Source: Planctomycetaceae bacterium
Lineage (GTDB): Bacteria; Planctomycetota; Planctomycetia; Pirellulales; Pirellulaceae
Reading direction: 5' to 3'
DNA length: 59,775 nucleotides
Assembly: GCA_024642205.1 (NCBI GenBank)
Contig: JAHEBQ010000040.1
Location: forward strand, 1-59,775
Below, piece by piece: positions 1 to 8,592 of this stretch (the first letter of the stretch is position 1; each line of letters starts with the position of its first letter). The notes beneath the pieces were generated by a model, which was given only the letters and a program-made list of their open reading frames with translations, did not search any database and was not told the DNA's origin. Both the position numbers and the translations under genes were made by a program.

Positions 1-363
1 TGGGAAATATCGGATGCCGTCATTTTCGGCGCTGCTCAGATTGCAAAACGCGTGGGTGCGAAAATGGTCGTGATCGCCAGCGGTGAATCCCATGCGGCGC
101 TGCTGAAGTCCAAACAACGTGACTTCATCCCGACCATTTGCGTAACGGATCGACCTAACAACTACCGCCGAATGTCGCTTTTCTGGGGAGTGACTCCGGT
201 CGTGTGTCCTACCGCCATCGAAGAGACACGATTGCAGGGGTTTATCAACCAGTGGGTTCGGACGAATACTGACCTAAAATCAGGTGACCCCTATGTTATC
301 GTGACCGACACGGAAGTCCTCCCCGGCATCCACGACTCGGTGATGGTCGCGAAGATCCAGTAA
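1..363 (+). CDS. pyk: Pyruvate kinase, C-terminal part (5' end outside window)
   Basis: The reading frame is open from base 1 and ends with TAA at 361-363, giving the last 120 residues of the protein. The segment fits the C-terminal allosteric domain of pyruvate kinase: an opening SDAVIFGAAQIA helix, a VVIASGESHAALLKS strand-turn-helix, the ICVTDRPNNYRRMSLFWGV segment (cf. the VTPN..TARRLSLVWGV stretch of the family) and the closing strand around GIHDSVMVAKIQ. Pyruvate kinase converts phosphoenolpyruvate and ADP to pyruvate and ATP in glycolysis. The catalytic barrel lies upstream of the window, so activity cannot be judged. The GTG at 52 is internal, not a start. Confidence 0.85.
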   Translation, partial: WEISDAVIFGAAQIAKRVGAKMVVIASGESHAALLKSKQRDFIPTICVTDRPNNYRRMSLFWGVTPVVCPTAIEETRLQGFINQWVRTNTDLKSGDPYVIVTDTEVLPGIHDSVMVAKIQ

Positions 364-891
364 ACTGCCGACAGCCCGTTCGACGATACGGAAAAAAAGT
401 TGCCATGGCGTGCCTGTTGGCGTGACGTATCGCTGGAGATTGTCAATTAATCATGCAACCCCCAGACCAGGAAAGGTCTTCAACCCCTGGATTCACTCGG
501 TCGCCTTAAAAAAAGGCCCACCCATGGAGATTTGGGTGGGCCATTTAGCCGTGAAAAATTGGCGCTTGCTACGTACTTAGTTAGCTGGTTTGTTCATCGT
601 ACTTGATGAGTTGGCCTTAGATTCACAGGTGACTTCCCTGTTCGATTCACGTGTCATCCTGACGACTCAACCATTGCATTTGCTGTGCCAAGCGTTGGCT
701 TTTTCCTGTATGCCTGTTTTTTCAATGTTCCGACATGATGCTGGCAAGTTCGGGAGGCTGAATTTTTCAATCCCCGGCGCAATGGTGTAACAATTACACG
801 GTTCACAAACGGTGGCTTATCTTCTTTCGATTCGTTCGTTAACTGGAGGAAAACGTATTTTTAACGACTGAAGTGGATGAACAACCAGGCA
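364..891. other. Gene-free stretch, 528 bp
   Basis: No credible gene was seen. The only open frame of note (590-790, +) has no family resemblance, no Shine-Dalgarno-like sequence and an unlikely composition. The stretch contains the hairpin annotated at 508-542. Confidence 0.5.
508..542 (-). terminator. Intrinsic terminator, minus-strand orientation
   Basis: A perfect 10-bp inverted repeat (515-524 with 533-542, stem GGCCCACCCA, 8-base loop) has seven A residues on its left (508-514). Read on the minus strand this is a GC-rich hairpin followed by seven U, a classic rho-independent terminator. It would serve the minus-strand gene at 892-1329, although about 350 bp separate them. On the plus strand the hairpin is followed only by ATTTAG, so it would act weakly on pyruvate kinase, if at all. 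Confidence 0.7.
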
Positions 892-1329
892 TCAGGTTTC
901 ATCAAGTGACCGAAGCAGGCTGGTCCCGATTGCCTGGAATACGATCTGCTGTTTGTCAAACTCCCGATCTTCCGCCTGGGTCCACAACAACAACACGCTG
1001 TTTCGTGTCTGCAAGAGGCACAACTGCGCCCGGATCAGAAAATCAAGGCAGTAAAACATGGCCTCGACTCCCGTTGCGTTCAACTTGCCGAACTGTTGGC
1101 CGTGCGGAAAGATCTCGAGATCTTCATAGGTTTCCTGCAGAGATTCGAGGGTTTCCTTTAGAACGAGGTCACCATCGGTTTCCGGCGGATAAACATGGAC
1201 CGACCAGGTACTGCTGCCGTCGGGAGTTTCCAGTGTAATCACCTGGGGAAGATCGGTCGAATCGTCGATCAGCTTCCAGTTTTCCGGGTAAAGAAACTTC
1301 AAACCTCGCTTGTCATAGACTGCGGTCAT
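892..1329 (-). CDS. Conserved small protein, possible PsbP/DcrB-like fold
   Basis: A 145-residue protein beginning MTAVYDKRGLKFLYPENWKL, with alternating polar/hydrophobic strands and no signal peptide or membrane segment. The opening YPENWKLIDD followed by an ITLETPDG strand recalls the DUF1795/DcrB/PsbP-type beta-sandwich, where a 'YP.gW....' segment starts the domain. That is fold-level inference only and no function follows from it. It reads toward the hairpin at 508-542 and stands alone on its strand. It begins at an ATG, and the plus-strand frames across the same bases look like shadows. Confidence 0.6.
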   Translation of the reverse strand: MTAVYDKRGLKFLYPENWKLIDDSTDLPQVITLETPDGSSTWSVHVYPPETDGDLVLKETLESLQETYEDLEIFPHGQQFGKLNATGVEAMFYCLDFLIRAQLCLLQTRNSVLLLWTQAEDREFDKQQIVFQAIGTSLLRSLDET

Positions 1330-1714
1330 TTACTTTTTACCTTCAATTCCAGTCAACTCTCAATTCAAACCGCAAATCCAATTCTGACGTCCAACGTCAC
1401 TTGCGCGCAGTTTTCATCTCCGGCGTTTCGCAGGACCCCGAGCTGTTCGTCGATTCGATTCAATGGGAGACCGCTAGCAAATCAAACGACAGCAGATCGG
1501 CGACATTCATCGCATGTTTGACTTTACGCATCGAAACAGATAATCACAACCTCCCAAATGTTCCGATATGGTAATCCATCGGTCTCTTTTGGTAGAGTCC
1601 GCCGGGCATTGGCCTTTTCCAATCGCGATCCTCCGACGTTGTAGCAAGGAAGCTGCTCCATTGTTGCGCCAAACCAATCCATCTCGTTGTGCGCATGTGT
1701 CACGACGCAATCCT
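1330..1714. other. Gene-free stretch between divergent genes
   Basis: This 385-bp interval separates the minus-strand gene at 892-1329 from the TPR gene at 1715. Open frames cross it on both strands, including an N-terminal extension of the TPR frame back to 1568, but none has a recognisable product. It presumably holds the two divergent promoters. No convincing -35/-10 pair was found. Confidence 0.4.
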
Positions 1715-2614
1715 ATGCTAATGATCGGGTTGGCGTTCTGTTTTTTGTCGAACCTTGGCTGCCAGACTTTTTGTCCATTCGCAAAAAAAACACGGGACAA
1801 CCTTGTTTTAGCCAGGCAGTCGGCGAGCGGTGGACTTAAAGCGTTTCACGACGGCCGGCTTGACCAGGCGAAATCACTTTTGTTTCTTGCCGCCGAACAG
1901 AATCCGAGCGACCCTTCGGTTCGGGAAAACCTGGCCCGCGCGCTATATAATAGCGGAGATCACCAGCAGGCGATTTTGCAGATGCAACTCGCGGTTGACC
2001 TTTCCAAAGGCGACCCTCGGCTAATCGTTGAACTTGGCGAGATGTACCTGGACGTTGGCCAGTGGATTCCCGCTCGCCGCCAGGTCGAACTCGCACTGGC
2101 AGTGAACCATCGCTTCGCCCCGGCCTGGGCGCTCAGTGGCAGAACCGAGAAAGCCAAGGGCAATTACCGTGAAGCGCTCGCCGACTTTCAGAAGGCACTG
2201 GGGTTCGAACCAGATATGCTCCCGGTACAGATGCTGGTGGTGGACACGTATCAAGCGATGAAGGAACCCCATCGAGCGCTCTCGGCGATTGAACAGATTC
2301 TCAACAAGCATCCATCGGACGCGATTCCCGAGCAACTCGTGGTTGCCAAGAGCGTGGCCTTGATGGATCTCAATCAACTGCGACCGGCCATTGACTTGTT
2401 GCAAACGGCAAGCAACAAAAAAAATGCGTCCAGTGAAGTGTTCATTCAGCTGAGCCGGGCACAGTTGCAGGCTGAGCAAGACTCCGATGCTCGAGCTTCG
2501 CTGGTTCGTGGCCAGCAGGCTTTCCCCAATCTGGCTCTGTTCGATCAATTGCTCAACGATCTTCAATCGGATGAGCCACGGGTTGCGTCAACAGGCCATC
2601 TGACCGTTCGATAG
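1715..2614 (+). CDS. TPR-repeat protein, probable lipoprotein
   Basis: About 299 residues. The frame is open from 1568, but the ATG at 1715 places a short hydrophobic segment (LMIGLAFCFLSNLGC) directly at the N-terminus. Its NLGC end looks like a lipobox with Cys16, although -3 is Asn rather than Leu. The rest is helical tetratricopeptide repeats, for example 'AFHDGRLDQAKSLLFLAAEQNP', 'ARALYNSGDHQQAILQM' and 'GNYREALADFQKALGFEP', with the usual small/aromatic spacing over roughly residues 45-280. TPR proteins scaffold protein-protein contacts, and the partner is unknown. The signal segment argues for the cell envelope. The start is uncertain (1721 is also possible). Confidence 0.7.
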   Translation: MLMIGLAFCFLSNLGCQTFCPFAKKTRDNLVLARQSASGGLKAFHDGRLDQAKSLLFLAAEQNPSDPSVRENLARALYNSGDHQQAILQMQLAVDLSKGDPRLIVELGEMYLDVGQWIPARRQVELALAVNHRFAPAWALSGRTEKAKGNYREALADFQKALGFEPDMLPVQMLVVDTYQAMKEPHRALSAIEQILNKHPSDAIPEQLVVAKSVALMDLNQLRPAIDLLQTASNKKNASSEVFIQLSRAQLQAEQDSDARASLVRGQQAFPNLALFDQLLNDLQSDEPRVASTGHLTVR

Positions 2615-2823
2615 CCAATCCGTCGCCTCTGCTGGAGGTCTCGAAAATGGCAATACAACCGGATCAATCGGGACGGTTCCACCGGAAACCAGCCCGCGAT
2701 CGGGTTTCGACATTCCCATGGTGGGGAGAAACGGTCGCTCCGCCGAAAAGAAAGTTAGGCTAGGAACGCAATAATTTCGTTTTCTCAAATCATTCAGTTA
2801 GTGACCAAATCTCGGGAGACAAC

Positions 2824-3075
2824 ATGGCGACTGAGAATCGAACCTTCGGAACTGGGAACCAGGAAGCCACATTTGTGGAGCGGCGTTCGACATCCACGTC
2901 GAATCCCTCTGGATTCGAGAGGCGTCAGTTTTCTGACAGTCATCGCGATCTGTCTCCCGAGGCAGCCGAATTGGGAAAGGCGATTGACCAATATAAATTG
3001 ATGAACCGGCGCCGTTACATCACGTATGAAGAAATGCTCGGTGTCATCAAGTCTCTGGGCTACGTGAAAACCTAA
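2824..3075 (+). CDS. Small conserved planctomycetal protein
   Basis: 83 residues. The N-terminal third is Ser/Thr/Asn-rich and looks disordered. The C-terminal 50 residues (ERRQFSDSHRDLSPEAAELG ... MNRRRYITYEEMLGVIKSLGYVK) form a compact helical segment of a type I recognise as recurring, without assigned function, in planctomycete genomes. The ending resembles a small helix-turn-helix-like module, but no DNA-binding motif is clear. It starts at an ATG preceded by a purine stretch (GGGAGAC, 2814-2820) with plausible Shine-Dalgarno spacing. Confidence 0.65.
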   Translation: MATENRTFGTGNQEATFVERRSTSTSNPSGFERRQFSDSHRDLSPEAAELGKAIDQYKLMNRRRYITYEEMLGVIKSLGYVKT

Positions 3076-3421
3076 GGGTGTCAAAAGAATCAACTTCCGC
3101 AATTGTCCATGCATAAGAGCATGGGGCGTGAAGAAGCTCGGACCTTTGTCTACGCTCGACTCCCCACCCGTCGTTTTGCAGATGCGTGCGTGAAAAGCCA
3201 GGGTGCTTCGATCGTGGCCTGGTGTCGCAACACGGTCGCCAGCGGACTTGGCCCGCGGGCAATGTTTCCCGATGAAAACCCCGACAACCGAACCCGACGT
3301 CCCGGAGGTGGTCGAAAAACAGTGATCATCGGCGAACCAGGCTTGGTTGATTAATGTCTTCTGATCGCAAACAACCAATAATCGCTCTTGTTGGCGAACA
3401 AACGGAAGTTGAAAGCTTAAT
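3076..3421. other. Gene-free stretch, 346 bp
   Basis: This lies between the small plus-strand gene and the convergent end of the CNNM gene. Two plus-strand frames (3103-3354, then one starting at 3354) touch end to start, but their translations are Arg/Pro-rich with no domain or signal, so they are not called as genes. No clear terminator hairpin was seen for either neighbour. Confidence 0.4.
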
Positions 3422-4408
3422 CTACCGCTTCAACGCACCGAGTGGTCCATTGAGCAGCGGATCGGTCAACTGGTCAACCGAAAGCAAGCCAACAACCTTT
3501 CCCGTCTTGCCAACGACGCGAACCAGGGTCTTCCGGGACGACTGCATTTGTAAAATGATCTCGCCGAACAGATCAGTTGCCTTCACGTCACTGAGCTTGT
3601 GGACCAGTTCAGCTGGTGCCTGGAAGTGGGTGTTAACCATTAATTCCACAGTCCGAACATAGCCGACCAGTTCATTCTTCGATCCACGAAATACGGGAAT
3701 GTCGGCCATGCGTTTCTGCCGGGCGAATTTCAACGCCTGTTCGGTTGTCGACCGAACCGAGATCGACTGAACCCGCGAGATCGGCGTACAGATTTCACCG
3801 ACCGGTTGGGATGCCGCGAGAAAGAAACTCTGACCCAGGTGTCGTTGGGTGGGGTGGAGAATCCCCGCTTCCAGCCCCTCCTGGAGCACCTGTTGAAGTT
3901 CCTTTCGCGCCAACGTCAAACGGATTTTTTCCGGTGACTCACCAAGCAGACGTTCCAGGAATCGCCCCAGGCCCCAGAGCAATGCGGCGACGGGTGAGAA
4001 CAGGCAGGTAAAAAACAGAAACAGCGGGGCGGAAAGACGAAGCAGAAAATTCGGCGCGCGGTAAAAAAGGTTTTTTGGCAGGAGTTCTCCATAAACAAAT
4101 AACAGTGGCGACAACAACACCGGAGCAAGCATTTCTGCCGCGCTTGACGTAGTAGCTTGCTGCGTAATCAGCACGATCGCCAGACTGGTCAGATAATTGG
4201 CCACGTTATTCCCGATTAATGTTGTTGCGACAAACAGCGTGGGATTATTGATCAGTTTGATCAGGTACTGGGAAACACGATCGCCGTCGAGGCCGGAGAT
4301 AACGACGCGTACGCGACTGGCCCGGTAAAACCCGGTTTCGCTTCCGCTGAACAGTGCGCTCAGGAAAACGCCAATCAAGAGCAGCAGCGCTGAGACGGCG
4401 AGGATCAC
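3422..4408 (-). CDS. CNNM/CorC-type membrane protein (DUF21 + CBS), second copy
   Basis: About 328 residues. The start is taken as the GTG at 4408-4406 because it overlaps the TGA stop of the upstream gene (GTGA) and is preceded by AAGGAG inside that gene. An N-terminal hydrophobic DUF21 domain (residues about 3-170) has 'FLSALFSGSETGFYRASRVRV', the family's F-S-x-x-E-T signature for the first helix. A CBS pair follows ('ICTPISRVQSISVRSTTEQA' onward, 'VVGKTGKVVGLLSVDQL'). Unlike its neighbour it has no C-terminal CorC_HlyC (transporter-associated) domain. Members of the family are linked to Mg2+ or other cation export. The substrate here is unknown. Confidence 0.8.
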   Translation of the reverse strand: MILAVSALLLLIGVFLSALFSGSETGFYRASRVRVVISGLDGDRVSQYLIKLINNPTLFVATTLIGNNVANYLTSLAIVLITQQATTSSAAEMLAPVLLSPLLFVYGELLPKNLFYRAPNFLLRLSAPLFLFFTCLFSPVAALLWGLGRFLERLLGESPEKIRLTLARKELQQVLQEGLEAGILHPTQRHLGQSFFLAASQPVGEICTPISRVQSISVRSTTEQALKFARQKRMADIPVFRGSKNELVGYVRTVELMVNTHFQAPAELVHKLSDVKATDLFGEIILQMQSSRKTLVRVVGKTGKVVGLLSVDQLTDPLLNGPLGALKR

Positions 4409-5676
4409 GATGACTCCTTTGCCGCATCGTACAGGCGGACTTCGACAAGCATCGCTCCGCGTTGTCCGGTTTCCACGACGTGAAAATGAAACGGCCCCCA
4501 GACACACTGGTCACCAGCTTCGGCCAGTCGTTGCACCGATTCCTGAATGGCTCCCCCAACGGTCACGCTTAGTGTTTCCGGGATCGCCACCTCCAATCGG
4601 CGTGCCAGTTGTCGCAGACTCATGATCCCGGCGACTCGCCACGTATCCTCGTCAATTTGCCGCAGCGGTGGCATGTCGAGCAAGCGCTCGGTGCGACTGG
4701 GTGAATAGACAAATACCGTCTCGAGGATGTCTTCAATCGTCAACACGCCGATCGTGTCACCAAATTCATTCACGACAACAGTGACCTCTCGGTCGCGATG
4801 CGACATTTTCTCCAACGCGTCGGCGACCGTTGCGCACCACGGCAGGTACAGGACTGGATCCGAAAACCGCTCAAGATTTTCGTCGTCCAGTTGATACTGA
4901 TTGTCCAGCCGGATGGCTTTTTCAATCTCTCCGCTATTGGGCTCGGTAATCAACAGGTAGCCACTGGCCGGAACCGACCCGTTCAAATCCGCCAGTTTGA
5001 CCGGTGGCGTATACGCCACGAACTGGGTTCTCGGCCGCATCCACTCTTCGACGCGAATCGTTGAAAGCTGAACGATATTCTGAAGGACGGCCTGTTCCTG
5101 CTTGATCAACGCCGCGTCATTGCCGGAATGTTCAATCGCGCGTTCAAGATCACTGACTTCCAGGTATGGCTCGGCCCGGAAATTGGGCCAGATCAACCGA
5201 CGCGAAATCAGGTTGATCGACTGCAGCATCGGTATCAAGGGATCGACGATTCGAACCGCGCCCGACAATGGAATACTTACGAATTTCGCCATGGCCCTGG
5301 GCTTCAAGACCGCGACGCTTTTGGGCAGCATTTCGCTGAAAAAAATAATCGCCAACAGTGAAATGATGGCGAAAGTGACGGCGGCAGTCTGTCCCAGCGC
5401 GATATTCTCTTGCAACCGGATGGCGCAAATCGAGGAAATTGCGAAATACGTAATGTTGATTACGAGATTCCAGAACAGGACCGCGGATAACAATCGATCC
5501 GGATTGGTCAGCAGGACTCCCGCCGCCTTTTCGCCGGGGCTTCCATTTTGGAGGTCTCGCCGATCGCGAGACTTGAGATAGAACAATGCCGCTTCACTGG
5601 CCGAGAAGAAACCAGAACATGCCATTAGAACTGCCATCGTGATCAACCATGGCAACAATTGCAGAAAGCTATCCAT
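4405..5676 (-). CDS. CNNM/CorC-type membrane protein (DUF21 + CBS + CorC_HlyC)
   Basis: About 423 residues. The ATG at 5676 overlaps the last codons of the upstream permease gene by 8 bases and has GGCGGAG just before it. The longer frame from 5718 would add 14 residues. Order: DUF21 transmembrane domain (about 5-180) with 'ACSGFFSASEAALFYLKSRD'; CBS pair (about 200-325) with 'VEEWMRPRTQFVAY' and 'VVVNEFGDTIGVLTIEDILE'; C-terminal CorC_HlyC domain (about 340-420) with 'DEDTWRVAGIMSLRQLARRL'. This is the full architecture of the CNNM/CorC family, implicated in Mg2+ efflux. CBS pairs commonly bind adenine nucleotides. Translational coupling to the next gene is strongly suggested by the 4-base overlap. 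Confidence 0.85.
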   Translation of the reverse strand: MDSFLQLLPWLITMAVLMACSGFFSASEAALFYLKSRDRRDLQNGSPGEKAAGVLLTNPDRLLSAVLFWNLVINITYFAISSICAIRLQENIALGQTAAVTFAIISLLAIIFFSEMLPKSVAVLKPRAMAKFVSIPLSGAVRIVDPLIPMLQSINLISRRLIWPNFRAEPYLEVSDLERAIEHSGNDAALIKQEQAVLQNIVQLSTIRVEEWMRPRTQFVAYTPPVKLADLNGSVPASGYLLITEPNSGEIEKAIRLDNQYQLDDENLERFSDPVLYLPWCATVADALEKMSHRDREVTVVVNEFGDTIGVLTIEDILETVFVYSPSRTERLLDMPPLRQIDEDTWRVAGIMSLRQLARRLEVAIPETLSVTVGGAIQESVQRLAEAGDQCVWGPFHFHVVETGQRGAMLVEVRLYDAAKESS

Positions 5677-7555
5677 TCTCCGCCGTTTTTGATCGCCCGG
5701 TAGAAACGAGGAACTCACTGAGTCGTGGAATCATCATTGCAGTCGTGGCGAATCCATAGGTAAAACAGACCACCAGCAAAACAGAAAGATAGTTACCCAG
5801 CAGCAAACTGGTAATCGAATAGAACATGGCAATCGGTAACACACCGCAGGCCAGTACCAGTGCCGGAGACGGAGTGTGCCATCCCAGGGCAACGTACAAA
5901 CCAATCGCCCCGCCGACAATGCAAGCCAGGAACGGGCTCAACTGGGCTTCCACATTCCCGGTAAATGAAACCATCATCACCATCACGGTCACGACGCCCA
6001 GGAACAGGAAAAACACCGTCCCCAGGCTGACACCGATTGCCTGCCGGCTTCCCGCATAGGACATTCCGCAATGGATACCCAGCATCGTGACAAACAAGAA
6101 CAATACAAATAGTCCGATACACAGGTACGTAAAGTTTTCACCCGTCATGGCGCCATTGAACCACAGGTAGCCACACATCAAAACGGGCAACAGGATCATG
6201 TCGGAGACCACGTACAGCACGCCGCCAAGTTTCCCGAACAGGAACTCCTTGGGAGAAATGTCGGTCACCATCAACAGATCCAGTGCCCGGCCGTCGCGTT
6301 CCGTCGTGATCGACGTCACTGCCAGGGCGTTCACCATCACGATACTGACCAGAATGAACGGGGCCAGCGGACGCGCGGCAATCGGTATAGTTACACCGGT
6401 ATCGGACGTCACTCGTGTCGCGGCACCAGAACTGACCATCGAATAGATCGCCACAAACACGCAGGCCGCCAACAGCCAATAGGCGGCTCGAATGAACAGG
6501 ATCTTGCGACCATAAGCCCAGGTTTTCATTTCCCGCCACAAAACGGGATTGTCCCAGACTCGCCGGCTTTTTGTGCTGGCGGCTCGAGAACGATCATCCA
6601 CGTGACCCGAGCGAAGACCTTCGGATTGCTCAACCAATTGACGGCCGGTCAACTTCGTAGCCGCCGTGTGTTCTTCCAGGGTCGAGCCGGCGACCCGTAC
6701 CTTACCAGTGAAAACGTCAATTGCATTTTTCGCTTCGTCAGATTCCTGCTGACCGAACCGGACGTCCCGACTCGGGTTCCAACGTCGAACCTTCAGGATC
6801 GCCAAACCGCAAAGTCCGCAGGCGACCGTCAATGAGACCATGAGATAGGGCACCACGGCATACGACCAGGAAGAAGAAACCGTTGGATGACTGGCGGCAA
6901 TGATGGCCCGAATCGGACTGGTTGCCCCGGTGATTTGCTCGGCCGGGAGCCCCGCCAGACTGATTCCAGTCAGGCCAACGCCTTCCCAAAAACCTAACCA
7001 GAAGACGATGCACATCGCCACGAGCGCGAGTGTCTGGAAAGTTTTTTCGCGCCACAGGGCAACGACCGCTCCCAGCGATCCAGCCGCAAACGCGGTTGCA
7101 GCCGTCACCGCAAATGTCCAACCCACCTGCGAGAACGACGTGCCGCCAAATAACACAATCAACATGAATATCGGCAAACTCGTAATCAACATGACGCCGA
7201 TGTTCAACAAACTGGCGAACAGTTTTCCCAAAACCAGTTCACTGTTAGTCAACCGACTCATCAGAAGCAGAATCAATGTCTGTCGGTCTTTTTCAATGGC
7301 AATGTTACTTGCCGCCTGGATCGCCGAAAGAAACATGATCAGTGCCAGTTGCAGGGGCGCAAGTATCTGAAACAGGATCGCACCAAAGCGTGCCATGTCG
7401 CCGACATTTTGAATGATTTGTGTCCCTTTGAGGATCATCCAGGCCGTACAAATCAACAGCAGCAGCGAGACAGCATAGATCGTCCGCATGATGTAATGGC
7501 GAACACGTCGGGGAGCGACAACGGCTTCGCGGAAAAAAACAGGGCCGACTAACAA
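5669..7555 (-). CDS. ABC-2 type transporter permease, large two-unit planctomycetal form
   Basis: 628 residues with about 12 hydrophobic segments in two blocks, separated by a polar stretch (about 270-340). The opening 'MLVGPVFFREAVVAPRRVRH' and the second-half 'NPVLWREMKTWAYGRKILFI' are typical of planctomycetal permeases annotated as 'ABC transporter permease subunit', where the motif precedes each helical bundle. The start is a TTG at 7555 with GGAAAG upstream; no ATG is available. No ATP-binding partner gene is adjacent, so either one is encoded elsewhere or the protein uses a shared ATPase. It is the first gene of a three-gene overlapping minus-strand unit with the two CNNM genes. Confidence 0.8.
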   Translation of the reverse strand: MLVGPVFFREAVVAPRRVRHYIMRTIYAVSLLLLICTAWMILKGTQIIQNVGDMARFGAILFQILAPLQLALIMFLSAIQAASNIAIEKDRQTLILLLMSRLTNSELVLGKLFASLLNIGVMLITSLPIFMLIVLFGGTSFSQVGWTFAVTAATAFAAGSLGAVVALWREKTFQTLALVAMCIVFWLGFWEGVGLTGISLAGLPAEQITGATSPIRAIIAASHPTVSSSWSYAVVPYLMVSLTVACGLCGLAILKVRRWNPSRDVRFGQQESDEAKNAIDVFTGKVRVAGSTLEEHTAATKLTGRQLVEQSEGLRSGHVDDRSRAASTKSRRVWDNPVLWREMKTWAYGRKILFIRAAYWLLAACVFVAIYSMVSSGAATRVTSDTGVTIPIAARPLAPFILVSIVMVNALAVTSITTERDGRALDLLMVTDISPKEFLFGKLGGVLYVVSDMILLPVLMCGYLWFNGAMTGENFTYLCIGLFVLFLFVTMLGIHCGMSYAGSRQAIGVSLGTVFFLFLGVVTVMVMMVSFTGNVEAQLSPFLACIVGGAIGLYVALGWHTPSPALVLACGVLPIAMFYSITSLLLGNYLSVLLVVCFTYGFATTAMMIPRLSEFLVSTGRSKTAENG

Positions 7556-8008
7556 TTCATATCTTTCCGAATGGATTCAAACGCAACCCATGTGGCCAAA
7601 CCAAACAGCAACGGGAAGAGGTCCGAACAAAGTTTGCGGGGATTTCTAGGTTTCCAGAAATTATAACGTGGCAGTTTGTTTCTACGTAGCCGAGAGGTCA
7701 TTTGCCCGGATCGCGTGGGCCGGAATTGGAATATTTCCGAACTTTCGTCAACGTCCAAAACGCTACGGATTGACGAGCCGGAATCCGGTGGTTCGGCCGC
7801 GACGGTGCCCCGGCAGACTCCATTTCCGGCAACTCAGCGGATCGGCCTAATGGCGCAAATCTTCCCCAAAGTTGATAAGATATTCCATTTGGCAGGGCCG
7901 AACAGCGGCCAAAGCCTTGAGAAACGGGCAATTTTCGATAATTAGCTGCGATGATGCAATAAGATTGCGATTTCGTTCATCTTAGTTTCGAGCAGGAAAG
8001 CTCCGGTT
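7556..8008. other. Divergent intergenic region, 453 bp
   Basis: This separates the minus-strand permease/CNNM unit from the plus-strand sigma factor gene. A perfect TATAAT lies on the minus strand (plus bases 7660-7665), about 105 bp before the permease start, but no matching -35 sits 16-18 bp upstream, so a promoter there is only possible. Frames crossing the region (7549-7758 minus, 7668-7945 plus) have no protein-like features. Confidence 0.4.
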
Positions 8009-8581
8009 TTGGTTGAACACTTGAATTCAGATTCCTCGGAACCGAACCAGTCGGCGATGGACCCGGACGAAGTCCAAGCGGTCTATTTGGAACATCGATT
8101 GGTATTAGAGCGATTCCTGATCGGAGTCCTGCGAGATGAAGCCGCTGCAGCAGACGCGTTGCAAACAACTTTTTCTCGTTTGCTGGAAAAAGGCCATTTG
8201 GTCCAACAACAGGACTCCTTGAAGTCGTGGCTGTTTCGGGTCGCCTTTAACGAGGCGATGCTGATCCGCCGAAGAGAGTCAATCAGTCGAAAACATGCCG
8301 AAAATGTCGCCTGGAAAGTCCAGGGTCAATCCGGAACAGACCAGCGGCTCAGTCAGTCGGTTCATTATGCGATTCAACAAGAAGACGTCATACGAGTTCG
8401 CGAAGCACTCATGCGTTTGCCGGAGTCGCAGCGTGAGGTTGTCGAAAAACGAATATATCAGGGGTTGAAGTTTCGAGAAATCGCCGATGAGTTGGATGTT
8501 CCATTGGGAACCGTGTTGGCTCGAATGCAGGCCGCACTCAAGAAACTCAAGCCAATATTGAAATCAGCTTACGAAGAATAA
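8009..8581 (+). CDS. ECF-type RNA polymerase sigma factor
   Basis: 190 residues. Region 2 is visible at about residues 25-90 ('LVLERFLIGVLRDEAAAADA', then 'LQTTFSRLLEKG' and 'SWLFRVAFNEAMLIRRRES'). Region 4 is at about 130-185 ('ALMRLPESQREVVEKRIYQG', 'LKFREIADELDVPLGTVLAR'), with a clear helix-turn-helix. No region 3 or 1 is present, as expected for the ECF group. It starts at a TTG (8009) with AGGAAAG about 10 bases upstream. It stands first in a probable operon with a membrane-anchored protein that may be its anti-sigma factor, followed by a secreted protein and DUF1549/DUF1501 genes. Confidence 0.88.
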   Translation: MVEHLNSDSSEPNQSAMDPDEVQAVYLEHRLVLERFLIGVLRDEAAAADALQTTFSRLLEKGHLVQQQDSLKSWLFRVAFNEAMLIRRRESISRKHAENVAWKVQGQSGTDQRLSQSVHYAIQQEDVIRVREALMRLPESQREVVEKRIYQGLKFREIADELDVPLGTVLARMQAALKKLKPILKSAYEE

Positions 8582-8592
8582 AATTGGAAAAA

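Noticed and set aside
508..542. Terminator for pyruvate kinase on the plus strand
   Set aside because: The A-run is upstream and only ATTTAG follows the hairpin on the plus strand. The U-run is on the minus strand.
590..790. 66-residue plus-strand ORF
   Set aside because: No ribosome-binding sequence, no domain, and biased composition; it sits in a gene-free stretch.
1939..1957. TATAAT-like promoter in GCGCTATATAATAGCG
   Set aside because: It lies inside the TPR gene, has no -35 partner, and codes for a normal stretch of the repeat domain.
3103..3354. 83-residue plus-strand ORF ending at another short frame
   Set aside because: Arg/Pro-rich, no recognised family, no upstream ribosome-binding sequence. 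The following frame overlaps the CNNM gene antisense.
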